DNA of 21,243 nt from Modestobacter sp. (GTDB lineage: Bacteria > Actinomycetota > Actinomycetes > Mycobacteriales > Geodermatophilaceae). The notes beneath the pieces are model-generated. The model saw nothing but the letters and a program-made list of their open reading frames with translations, was not told the origin of the DNA and searched no databases. The stretch covers positions 1 to 21,243 of the forward strand of contig JAOPVN010000289.1 in assembly GCA_025966175.1 (NCBI GenBank), given 5' to 3'. Made by a program: the position numbers and the translations under genes. Shown in pieces: positions 1 through 7,203 of the stretch. Position 1 is the stretch's first letter, and every line of letters begins with the position of its first letter.

Positions 1-780
1 GCCGGCGGCCCCGGCGGCCAGCCAGGTGCGCACCTCGTTGGCGCCGGCGCCCGCGCTCGCCCGGGCGTTGTCGGTCAGCGACGCCAGGGCGGCGGTGTCC
101 CACGCCTCGAGGGCGGTCAGGAACGCCTCGTCCCACTCGGGCCGGATCAACGAGCGCGCGGCCTCGGAGCCCGCGGCGATGAGGGCGGCGCGGTCCTCGT
201 CGCTGATGTAGTAGTCGTCGATCTCCAGGCTGGGCGGCGAGTGCGACAGCCCGCCGGTGCCGATGACCAGCACCCGGTCGTCCCGGCCGTCCAGGAAGCG
301 CCCGACGGCTGACCCGAGGGCGAGCACGCGGTCGGCGGTGGGCAACGGCGGCATCGCGCAGTTGACCGACACCGGCAGGACGGGACGGCCGTCCAGCCCG
401 CCCAGCAGGTCGCGCAACGGCAGGCCGAAGGCGTGGTCGAGCCCGACGTCCCGGCACACGGCGATGTCGATGCCCGACGCCAGCAGGTGCTCGCTGAGCC
501 CCTGGGCGATCTCCGTGGGCACGGTCAGCGGGCCGCCCTCGTGGGGACCCTCGTCGATGACGTTCGCCGAGAGGGAGACCGCGAAGCTGGGGACGACGTG
601 CCGGAAGGCGCGCCGGTGGTCACCGCCGAACAGGACGACGTAGTCGGGGTCGAACTCCTCGACGAGGTCCCGGGCCTCGGCCAGCCCCTTCCGGAACATG
701 GGGCCCTCGACCAGCTCCGGGTCCCGCTCCTTGCCCGGGCTGTGGCTCGCGCAGACCACCAGCCGCTGTCGATCGGTCAT
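1..780 (-). CDS. mhpB: MhpB-like class III extradiol ring-cleavage dioxygenase (3' end beyond window)
   Basis: Seen: an open frame of 260 codons reads from ATG at 780 to the left edge without a stop, so the C-terminus (about 50 residues by comparison with the 314-residue E. coli MhpB) is missing. The N-terminus has the family CxSHSP motif (residues 10-14). LDHAFGLPL carries His116 and GGLSHSPP carries His180, matching the two conserved histidines (115 and 179) of MhpB. A conserved NEVRTWLAA segment lies near residue 248. Known for the family: LigB-fold Fe(II) enzymes that cleave 2,3-dihydroxyphenylpropionate or 2,3-dihydroxycinnamate meta to the hydroxyls, in the cytoplasm. Context: it lies 155 bp downstream of a GntR gene on the same strand, with dyad-rich DNA between them, so it may start its own regulated transcript continuing past the edge. 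Inference: a catechol-type intermediate is cleaved; the exact substrate is not determined. Confidence 0.88.
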   Translation of the reverse strand, partial: MTDRQRLVVCASHSPGKERDPELVEGPMFRKGLAEARDLVEEFDPDYVVLFGGDHRRAFRHVVPSFAVSLSANVIDEGPHEGGPLTVPTEIAQGLSEHLLASGIDIAVCRDVGLDHAFGLPLRDLLGGLDGRPVLPVSVNCAMPPLPTADRVLALGSAVGRFLDGRDDRVLVIGTGGLSHSPPSLEIDDYYISDEDRAALIAAGSEAARSLIRPEWDEAFLTALEAWDTAALASLTDNARASAGAGANEVRTWLAAGAAG

Positions 781-873
781 CAACTCTCCCAGGTCCCACC
801 GCGATGGGACCCAGCCCGCCACGGCATCGATGGTCGCGGTCCCCGAACGGTCCTGCTGTGCCCCGGAACCGCG

Positions 874-907
874 CACGACGTCGTGTACACGCTGTCAGAT
901 GTGACAG
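874..907. promoter_or_regulatory. cluster of three dyads upstream of the dioxygenase gene (candidate operator)
   Basis: Three perfect inverted repeats touch or overlap. CACGACGTCGTG spans 874-885, CGTGTACACG spans 882-891, and CTGTCA-N4-TGACAG spans 892-907. They lie 94-127 bp upstream of the dioxygenase ATG and just downstream of the GntR stop. The 6-4-6 dyad is of a size typical for a dimeric GntR-type repressor. That the neighbouring GntR binds here is inference. Confidence 0.45.
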
Positions 908-935
908 GCGACAGCAAGAGCGCGCGCTGCGGAGC

Positions 936-1721
936 TCAGGGCAGCAGGTTCAGCACCGAGGTCGGGCCGTCGGCCTCGAGCAGATAGGCGCTGCCCGCGC
1001 TGAGGTGCCGGCGCCACAGGTCCTCGGCCTTCGCGGCGTCCCGGGCGGCGATGTGGTCGACGAGCAGCCGGTGGCTCTTCATGGTCTGCCGGTAGGCGCG
1101 GTCGTGCGTCTCGGTGCCCTGGTCGGCGACCACGCGGGTCCGGTTGGCCGGGTGCACGATGTCGGCCAGCATGGCGTTGAGCAGGGCGAGGGTGTCGTTC
1201 CCGGCGAGCTGCACGACCAGGTCGTGGAAGGCGCTGTGGGCCTCGACCCGGGCGGCCGGGTCGTCGGCAGCTCCATGGTCGGCCAGCGCCTCCTCGAGCT
1301 TCGCGAGGTCGGCCTTGGTGCGGCGGCGGGCCAGCATCGCCGCGGTGGGCGGCTCCAGCACCAGTCGGGCCTCCCAGACGTCGCGCAGCGTCGTGCCGCG
1401 GTGCTGCAGGACCATGCCCGCGTAGCGCGCGGCCACCTCCAGGCTGGGCGCCCGGACGCGGCCGCCACCGCCGGCACCGCGCCGGACCTCGATCAGCGAC
1501 TCGGACTCCAGTACCCGGAAGGCCTCGCGCAGCGTGGGCCGGGACACGCCGAACTGCTGCATCAGGGCGGGTTCGGAGGGCAGCGCGTCACCCTCGGACA
1601 GCTCGCCCTTGATGATCCGGCCGCGTAGGTCCGAGGCCACGAGCTCGGCCATCTTCGGCACCCGGACCGGTTGGCCGACCGAACCGGAGACGTTGCGCAG
1701 GGGCCTTCCGTTCTGGGGCAC
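936..1721 (-). CDS. FadR-subfamily GntR transcriptional regulator (copy 1)
   Basis: A 261-residue protein from GTG at 1721, with GGAGGA six bases upstream. The N-terminal winged helix-turn-helix covers about residues 22-95, with recognition helix FGVSRPTLREAFRVLE at 57-72. A helical FCD effector domain covers about residues 108-245, with family histidines H167, H217 and H239 that would bind a metal or carboxylate ligand. Known: this family represses catabolic operons and is released by organic acids or acyl-CoAs. It lies between the broken CoA-transferase gene and the dioxygenase gene on the same strand, so it probably controls one or both. A close paralogue with a nearly identical recognition helix is at 10916-11707, which suggests overlapping operators. 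The effector is unknown. Confidence 0.92.
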   Translation of the reverse strand: MPQNGRPLRNVSGSVGQPVRVPKMAELVASDLRGRIIKGELSEGDALPSEPALMQQFGVSRPTLREAFRVLESESLIEVRRGAGGGGRVRAPSLEVAARYAGMVLQHRGTTLRDVWEARLVLEPPTAAMLARRRTKADLAKLEEALADHGAADDPAARVEAHSAFHDLVVQLAGNDTLALLNAMLADIVHPANRTRVVADQGTETHDRAYRQTMKSHRLLVDHIAARDAAKAEDLWRRHLSAGSAYLLEADGPTSVLNLLP

Positions 1722-1841
1722 CTGAGGTCCTCCGGATCCACCACGAGCTGAGGGAGTGCCGTTGCGCTCCGCACCCCCCAGTCTGACATCCCTGAGAAGA
1801 GGAATCGCGGGACGACCGCTCGAAGGGATGAGACGCGGCTC

Positions 1842-3056
1842 TCACAGCACCGCCCCGGCGATCTTGAGCTCGAGCACCTCCTCGGTGGACAGGCCCAGCT
1901 CGGCCAGCACCTCGTCGGTGTGCTCGCCGTGGTCGGGGGCGCGGCGGGTGTCGCCGGGCTCCTCGTTGAACTGCAGCGGGGCCGGGACCAGCCGGAACGG
2001 CCGGCCGGCGGAGTCGGTCACGTCCTGCAGGTAGCCGTTGGCGAGGACCTGCGGGTCGCTGAGCACCTCCCGCGGGTGGGCGACCGGAGCCCAGGCTCCG
2101 CGCCCGGCGGCGAGCAGTTCCTGTGCCTCGCCGAACGTCCGCCGGGAGAAGAGCTCGGCGATGACGGCGGTCGCCTCCCGGGAACGGCTCATCCGGGCCG
2201 CGTGGTCGTGGAAGCGGGGATCGGTCGCCAGCTACGGAGCGCCCAGGGCGGCGGTCAGCTCCGGCCAGAAGCGGTCGGACTGGAGCATGACCAGCGAGAC
2301 GTGCCGGCCGTCGCTCGTGCGGTAGGAGTTGACCAGGGAGTTCGGCGCGTCGGCGGGCGCGTACCGGGGGATCCGCTCGACCCCGTGCGCGGCGGCGGCC
2401 GCCAGGGTGGCCCCGACCGCCCAGGCGCCCGTCGACAGCAGTGACCCGTCGACGGTCAGTGCCTCACCGGTGCGTTCCCGGTGCAGCAGTGCGGCGGAGA
2501 TCCCGCCGGCGAGCGTGAGCCCGGCCAGCACGTCGCCGAAGGCGGCCCCCGGCTGGGAGAGGGGATGGTCGAGTTCCGGGGTGCTGGCCGTGTCCGCCGC
2601 GCCGGACCGGGCCCAGAACGAGGTGTTGTCGTAGCCCCCGCTGTCGGCCTCCGCACCGCGCGGGCCGTGCGCCGAGCCCCGGGCGTAGACGATGTCCGGG
2701 TTCACCGCCCGGATGTCGGCGACGTCGATGCGCAGCGCACGCCGTGCCGCGGGCAGGACGTTGGTGAGGAAGACGTCGGATCGGGCGGCCAGTCGGAGCA
2801 GCAGCGCGTGGCCCTGCTCGGACTTCAGGTCCAGGCCGACACTGCGCTTGCCCCGGTTGGGCAGCTCGACCATGTGCGCCACCGCGCCCTCGGGCACCAG
2901 GCCGGAGGTGACCAGGCCCCGCTGCGGGTCGCCGGTGTCCGGGTGCTCGATCTTCACCACGTCCGCGCCCCATTCGGCCAGGACGCCGCTGGCCACCGGG
3001 ACGTAGGTCCAGGAGGCGACCTCCAGTACCCGGATCCCGCTCATGACAGCAACCAT
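1842..3056 (-). pseudogene. family III (CaiB/BaiF) CoA-transferase interrupted by an in-frame TAG
   Basis: One continuous frame of about 404 residues, the usual size of the family, is broken only by TAG at 2232-2234. The N-terminal piece (3056-2232) has MSGIRVLEVASW, the GADVVKIE motif, and the conserved GDVLAG with the catalytic-type Asp (about residue 175). The remainder (2231-1842) continues in the same frame as LATDPRF and on through a well-conserved C-terminal domain. The codon at the break is expected to be GAG in this family (PELATDPRF-like), so one base change explains it. ATG at 3056 is preferred over GTG at 3065 because GAGGAG lies 8 bases before it; another ATG at 3044 has no ribosome site. 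An intact enzyme would move CoA between organic acids. If the TAG is real, two pieces are made at best (2232-3056, and 1842-2192 from an internal ATG), probably without activity. A sequencing error is the main alternative. Confidence 0.85.
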
Positions 3057-3131
3057 CGGGCTCACTCCTCAGTCGTCGGCGAGCGCAGTGTCCAGCCGCT
3101 GAACGGCCAGGCCCGCCCGCCACGCGGTCGT

Positions 3132-3168
3132 CCAGAGTCTGGTTCTTCTGAGGGCAGAATGCTATTCT
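3132..3168. promoter_or_regulatory. nested dyads between divergent CoA-transferase and kinase genes (candidate operator)
   Basis: Three inverted repeats overlap within 37 bp: CCAGA-N1-TCTGG (3132-3142), TTCTG-N4-CAGAA (3146-3159) and AGAAT-N3-ATTCT (3156-3168). The last covers the putative -10 element of the kinase operon, so a bound repressor would block it. Which protein binds is unknown; TetR or GntR types are both possible. Confidence 0.45.
3160..3168 (+). promoter_or_regulatory. extended -10 promoter of the kinase-SDR-ACAD operon
   Basis: TGC-TATTCT at 3160-3168 fits an extended -10 (TGnTAnnnT). No good -35 is visible about 17 bp upstream. Transcription would start near 3175, about 23 bases ahead of the first ATG (3198). 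The surrounding DNA is the most AT-rich in this intergenic region. Confidence 0.4.
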
Positions 3169-3197
3169 CAAGTCCGGCCCATGGCGAGGAGGACCTC

Positions 3198-3236
3198 ATG
3201 TCGGTGCGTGCGCAGTTGTCGGTGCAGGACTCGTGA
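3198..3236 (+). CDS. 12-codon mini-ORF overlapping the kinase start
   Basis: ATG at 3198 has a strong ribosome site (GAGGAGGA, 3186-3193, four bases upstream) and reads MSVRAQLSVQDS before TGA at 3234-3236. That stop overlaps the kinase GTG start (3233-3235) in a GTGA arrangement. The kinase GTG has only a poorly placed AGGA three bases away, so ribosomes finishing the mini-ORF probably restart on the kinase. The peptide has no recognisable function and no attenuator-type codon run. Confidence 0.4.
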   Translation: MSVRAQLSVQDS

Positions 3237-4282
3237 GCGGCGAGGCGGCACCCCTGGACCTGGTGGCACTCGCCCGGTGGATGGACGCGGAGGGTCTGGC
3301 CGGCGCGGGGGAGCAACCCGTGGTCGCCCGGCTCTCCGGTGGCTCGCAGAACGAGCTCTACACGCTGGACCGCGGTGGACAGCGCTCCGTGCTGCGGATG
3401 CCACCGGTCACCGCGGCGGCCGAGCGGATGGACGGGCTCCGTCGTGAGCTGCGGCTGGTCCGGGCACTCAAGGGCAGCGACGTCCCGCACGCCGAGCTGA
3501 TCGCCGGGGACGACACCGGTGCCGTGCTGGGCGCGCCGTTCTACCTGATGCACGCCGTGGACGGCTGGTCGCCCGCCGACTCCCGTACCTGGCCGGCGCC
3601 GTTCGACACCGACCTCGCGGCGCGCGGGGAGTTGGCCTTCGAGCTCGTCGACGGGATCGCGAAGCTGGCCCGGGTGGACTGGCGGGCCCGCGGCCTGGAG
3701 GGCTTCGGCCGTCCGGAGAACTTCCACGAGCGGCAGGTGGACCGCTGGCTGGCGTTCCTGGGCGGTTACCGGTTCCGGGAGCTCCCCGGACTCGACGAGG
3801 CCGCCGACTGGTTGCGCACCCACCGGCCGCGCAGCTACGAGCCCGGGATCATGCACGGGGACTACCAGTTCGCCAACGTCATGTACTCCCACGGGGCGCC
3901 GGCCCGGCTCGCGGCGATCATCGACTGGGAGATGACCACCATCGGTGACCCGCTGCTCGACCTGGGCTGGGCGCTGCTGGGGTGGAGCCGGGGCGAGGAG
4001 CCGGGCGGCAACGGCCTGGGTTACGTCGACCTGACCGGCATGCCGCGGCGCAGTGCGCTGCTCGAGCACTACGAGCGGGTGAGCGGTCGGTCCACCGAGG
4101 ACATCGACTACTACCTCGTGCTCGCCAACTGGAAGCTCGGGGTCGTCCTGGAGAAGAGCTACGCCGCGTTCGTCGCCGGGCAGCCGGTGGACCCCAAGGT
4201 CGAGGCGTTCGGCCCGATCGTGGTCGACCTCCTCCAGACCGCCGCGGACCTCGCCCGGTCACTGCCGGCCGGGGGCCGCTGA
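3233..4282 (+). CDS. APH-fold phosphotransferase, ACAD10/11 N-domain and LvaA-like (putative 4-hydroxyacyl-CoA kinase)
   Basis: A 349-residue protein with GTG start, coupled to the mini-ORF above. The N-lobe covers about residues 27-105, with GGSQNELY near 36-43 as the nucleotide loop. The catalytic loop is HGDYQFANV with H208, D210 and N215. The DWE motif (D231) and D239 bind metal. Known: this aminoglycoside-phosphotransferase-like family includes the N-terminal half of mammalian ACAD10/11 and LvaA of the levulinate pathway, which phosphorylate the 4-hydroxyl of hydroxyacyl-CoAs. Context: an acyl-CoA dehydrogenase of the ACAD11 type is encoded two genes downstream in the same operon, which favours this role over antibiotic resistance. 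Cytoplasmic. The substrate chain is not known. Confidence 0.85.
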   Translation: MSGEAAPLDLVALARWMDAEGLAGAGEQPVVARLSGGSQNELYTLDRGGQRSVLRMPPVTAAAERMDGLRRELRLVRALKGSDVPHAELIAGDDTGAVLGAPFYLMHAVDGWSPADSRTWPAPFDTDLAARGELAFELVDGIAKLARVDWRARGLEGFGRPENFHERQVDRWLAFLGGYRFRELPGLDEAADWLRTHRPRSYEPGIMHGDYQFANVMYSHGAPARLAAIIDWEMTTIGDPLLDLGWALLGWSRGEEPGGNGLGYVDLTGMPRRSALLEHYERVSGRSTEDIDYYLVLANWKLGVVLEKSYAAFVAGQPVDPKVEAFGPIVVDLLQTAADLARSLPAGGR

Positions 4283-4283
4283 C

Positions 4284-5045
4284 ATGGGCTACGCCGAGGG
4301 CCTGTTCGACCTGACCGACCGGGTGGTGCTGGTGACCGGCGGCAGCCGGGGGCTGGGGCGGGAGATGGTGCTGGCCGCCGCCCGGTGCGGCGCCGACGTC
4401 GTCATCGCCAGCCGTGACCAGGCCGCGTGCGACGCCGTGGCGCGGGAGGTCGAGGAGACCACCGGTCGCCGCGCCCTGGCCTACGCCGTCCACGTCGGCC
4501 GCTGGGACCAGCTCGACGGTCTGGTCGACGCGGCCTACGAGCGCTTCGGAAAGATCGACGTCCTGATCAACAACGCCGGGATGTCACCGACCTACGACTC
4601 GCTCACCGACGTCTCCGAGAAGCTCTTCGACGCCGTGGTGAACCTGAACTTCAAGGGCCCGTTCCGGCTGAGCGCGCTGATCGGCGAGCGGATGGTGGCG
4701 GCCGGTCGCGGTTCCATCATCAACGTCAGCTCCACCGGGTCGCTCCGCCCGATGGCGTCGATCGTCCCCTACGCGGGGGCCAAGGCCGCCCTGAACGCCA
4801 TGACCGAGGGCCTCGCCCAGGCCTTCGGGCCCACGGTGCGGGTCAACACCCTCATGCCCGGCCAGATGCGCACCGACGTCGCCAAGGCGTGGGACCTGGC
4901 GGCCATGGAGCCGAGCATCAAGCGCATCGCGTTGCAGCGCATCGGCGAGCCCGCCGAGATCGTCGGGGCGGCGATCTTCCTCGCCTCCGATGCCTCCAGC
5001 TACACCACCGGCGCGACCCTCCGGGTCGACGGCGGCATCCCCTGA
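4284..5045 (+). CDS. classical SDR-family oxidoreductase (FabG-like)
   Basis: A 253-residue protein from ATG at 4284, one base after the kinase stop, so the two are translationally linked. It has TGGSRGLG (18-25) for NAD(P), NNAG (96-99), catalytic Ser149/150, Tyr163 and Lys167 in YAGAK, and the C-terminal substrate loop after MPGQMRTD. All catalytic residues are present and the length is normal. Likely role: oxidation of a 3-hydroxyacyl-CoA, or reduction of the matching ketone, within the pathway served by the kinase and the ACAD. The cofactor cannot be fixed with certainty; S43-R44 after beta-2 suggests NADP is possible. Confidence 0.9.
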   Translation: MGYAEGLFDLTDRVVLVTGGSRGLGREMVLAAARCGADVVIASRDQAACDAVAREVEETTGRRALAYAVHVGRWDQLDGLVDAAYERFGKIDVLINNAGMSPTYDSLTDVSEKLFDAVVNLNFKGPFRLSALIGERMVAAGRGSIINVSSTGSLRPMASIVPYAGAKAALNAMTEGLAQAFGPTVRVNTLMPGQMRTDVAKAWDLAAMEPSIKRIALQRIGEPAEIVGAAIFLASDASSYTTGATLRVDGGIP

Positions 5046-5090
5046 ACCCGTCCGACACCCGATCCGCCCGACACCAGGAGAGAAACCGCC

Positions 5091-6377
5091 ATGGCGTGGG
5101 ACTTCAGCACCGATCCCGACTTCCAGGTCCAGCTCGACTGGGCCGACGCGTTCGTCCGCACGGAGGTCGCGCGGCTGGACCTGCTCTGGCCGCACGACAC
5201 CTACAAGCCGCTGACCGACCAGCAGCGGGCGATCGTCGACCCGCTGAAGAAGCAGGTGCGCGAGCAGGGGCTGTGGGCCTGTCACCTCGGCCGTGAGCTC
5301 GGCGGTCAGGGCTACGGCCAGCTCAAGCTGGCCCTGCTCAACGAGGTCCTGGGCCGGTCGAAGTGGGGCCCGCGGATCTTCGGCACCCAGGCGCCGGACA
5401 CCGGCAACGCCGAGATCCTGGCCCACTACGGGACCCCCGAGCAGAAGGCGCGCTACCTGGCGCCGCTGCTGGAGGGCGACATCGTGTCCTGCTTCTCGAT
5501 GACCGAGCCGCAGGCCGGGGCCGACCCCGGCGAGTTCACCACCCGTGCGGTGCGCGACGGCGACCACTGGGTGATCAACGGCAGCAAGTTCTTCTCCTCC
5601 AACGCCCGCTGGGCGAGCTTCCTCATCGTCATGGCCGTGACCGACCCCGAGGCCGGCGTCCGCAACCGGATGTCGATGTTCCTGATGCCGGCGGACACCC
5701 CGGGCATCGAGATCGTCCGGGACGTCGCCCTGTTCGGTGACCCGGAGGGCGAGGGGTCGCACGCGCTGATCACCTACACCGATGTCCGGGTCCCCGCCGA
5801 CGCCCTCCTGGGCGAGGAGGGGGACGCGTTCGGCGTGGCCCAGACCCGCCTCGGGGGCGGCCGTGTCCACCATGCGATGCGCACGGTGGGGCTGGCCCAG
5901 GAGGCGCTGGACATGATGGCCGAGCGGGCGCTGAGCCGGTGGACCAAGGGCAGCGCGCTCGCCGACAAGCAGGCGGTGCAGGCCTTTCTCGCGGACTCCT
6001 ACATCCAGGTCCAGCAGTTCCGGATGTTCGTCCTCTACACGGCCTGGCAGATCGACCGGTACCAGGACTACCAGCGGGTCCGGAAGGACATCGCGGCGAT
6101 CAAGGTGCTCACCCCGAAGGTGCTGCACGACGTCGTCCAGCGGGCGATCCAGGTGCACGGGGCGCTCGGCGTCACCGACGAGCTGCCGTTGATGAGCATG
6201 TCCCTCACCGCCCAGGTGCTGGCGCTCGCCGACGGCCCGACCGAGGTGCACCAGGTGACCGTGGCCCGCCAGCTGCTCCGCGAGTACACGCCGGCGGACG
6301 GCCTGTGGCCCAGCGCGCACATCCCGACCCGCCGGGCGCAGGCGCAGCAGGAGCTGTTCGGCGACGTCCCGGTCTGA
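5091..6377 (+). CDS. ACAD11-like acyl-CoA dehydrogenase
   Basis: A 428-residue flavoprotein from ATG at 5091, with AGGAGAG nine bases upstream. The N-terminal helical domain covers about 1-130. The FAD-binding CFSMTEPQAGAD motif is at 134-145. The beta domain includes WVINGSKFFSSNA at 160-172. The C-terminal helical domain starts near RLGGGRVHHAMRT (253-265), which closely resembles ACAD10/11. The usual Glu of the YEGT loop is Asp here (ADGPTEVH, D381), as in the ACAD11 branch. Known for that branch: it can remove phosphate from 4-phosphoacyl-CoA and shift the double bond. Context: with the kinase at 3233 it reconstitutes both halves of ACAD11 as separate proteins. A normal alpha,beta-dehydrogenase role remains possible. 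Confidence 0.9.
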   Translation: MAWDFSTDPDFQVQLDWADAFVRTEVARLDLLWPHDTYKPLTDQQRAIVDPLKKQVREQGLWACHLGRELGGQGYGQLKLALLNEVLGRSKWGPRIFGTQAPDTGNAEILAHYGTPEQKARYLAPLLEGDIVSCFSMTEPQAGADPGEFTTRAVRDGDHWVINGSKFFSSNARWASFLIVMAVTDPEAGVRNRMSMFLMPADTPGIEIVRDVALFGDPEGEGSHALITYTDVRVPADALLGEEGDAFGVAQTRLGGGRVHHAMRTVGLAQEALDMMAERALSRWTKGSALADKQAVQAFLADSYIQVQQFRMFVLYTAWQIDRYQDYQRVRKDIAAIKVLTPKVLHDVVQRAIQVHGALGVTDELPLMSMSLTAQVLALADGPTEVHQVTVARQLLREYTPADGLWPSAHIPTRRAQAQQELFGDVPV

Positions 6378-6420
6378 GCCCGGCCACCACGAGCGACCGA
6401 GAACGAGGAGAGCGACGGGC

Positions 6421-7182
6421 ATGGAGAACACGCAGTTGACCGGACGCCGGATCATCGTCACCGGTGGTGCCAGCGGCATGGGGGAGGGCCTCGTGCGGGC
6501 CTACCCCGGGCTGGGGGCGCAGGTCGTCTCGCTGGACCTCTCGGACGCCGGTGCGGCGATCGCGGAGGAGGCCGGCGCCCGGTTCGTGCGCGCCGACGTG
6601 ACCGACGAGGAGTCCGTGGACGACGCGGTCGCGCAGGCGGTCGAGCTGCTCGGCGGGCTCGACGTGCTGGTGCACGCCGCCGGTATCGCCCCGGGAGCGC
6701 CCGCCCAGGACATCACCCTCGACCACTGGACCACCGTGATGGCGGTCAACGCCACGGGGACCTTCCTCACCAACCAGGCGGTCTTCCCCCATCTCCAGGA
6801 GTCCGGGGGGCAGATCCTCAACTTCGCCTCGGCCGCCGGGATCACCGGGCTGCCGGGCAAGGCGGCCTACTCGGCGAGCAAGGGCGCGGTGCTGGCGTGG
6901 ACCCGGACGGCGGCCGCCGAGTGGGGGAAGTACGGCATCACCGTGAACTGCATCGCCCCGGCGATCTGGACGCCGATGTACGACAAGACCCGGGCGTCCA
7001 TGACGGCCGAGCAGCTGACCGCCCACGACGCCCAGATGGCTGCGGTCGTCCCGCTGGGCGGCCGGCTCGGGGACGTCGAGGAGCACTTCGTCCCGGTGAT
7101 GGCCTTCCTCGCCAGTCCCGGGGCGCGCTTCATGACCGGCCAGGTCTTCGCCATCGACGGCGGAACGGTCATGGTCCGGTAG
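6421..7182 (+). CDS. classical SDR-family oxidoreductase
   Basis: A 253-residue protein from ATG at 6421, with GAGGAGAG about 9 bases upstream and 43 bp after the ACAD stop. It shows TGGASGMG (14-21), D39 after beta-2 (favouring NAD), HAAG (85-88, replacing NNAG), Ser137, and Tyr150-x3-Lys154. The active site is complete. It is the last gene of the operon and meets the convergent LLM gene after 21 bp. Probable role: NAD-dependent oxidation of a hydroxyacyl intermediate. It differs from the SDR at 4284 in several motifs, so it is not a recent duplicate and probably handles a different step. Confidence 0.9.
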   Translation: MENTQLTGRRIIVTGGASGMGEGLVRAYPGLGAQVVSLDLSDAGAAIAEEAGARFVRADVTDEESVDDAVAQAVELLGGLDVLVHAAGIAPGAPAQDITLDHWTTVMAVNATGTFLTNQAVFPHLQESGGQILNFASAAGITGLPGKAAYSASKGAVLAWTRTAAAEWGKYGITVNCIAPAIWTPMYDKTRASMTAEQLTAHDAQMAAVVPLGGRLGDVEEHFVPVMAFLASPGARFMTGQVFAIDGGTVMVR

Positions 7183-7203
7183 GCGAGCCCAGGGTGGACC
7201 GCC

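Noticed and set aside
1722..1841. Promoter for GntR copy 1 in the 120-bp gap after the CoA-transferase
   Set aside because: I found no convincing -10/-35 pair or dyad, so co-transcription from upstream is equally possible.
2232..2234. Recoding of TAG as pyrrolysine or programmed readthrough
   Set aside because: Family III CoA-transferases need no such residue here, a Glu codon one base away explains the site, and no PylT/PylS is visible in the window.
3233..4282. Antibiotic-resistance aminoglycoside phosphotransferase
   Set aside because: It has the APH fold motifs but the sequence and operon context fit the ACAD10/11-LvaA branch; nothing suggests drug modification.
4584..6479. 631-codon antisense frame over the SDR and ACAD genes
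   Set aside because: Same compositional artefact; the sense genes have complete motifs and ribosome sites.
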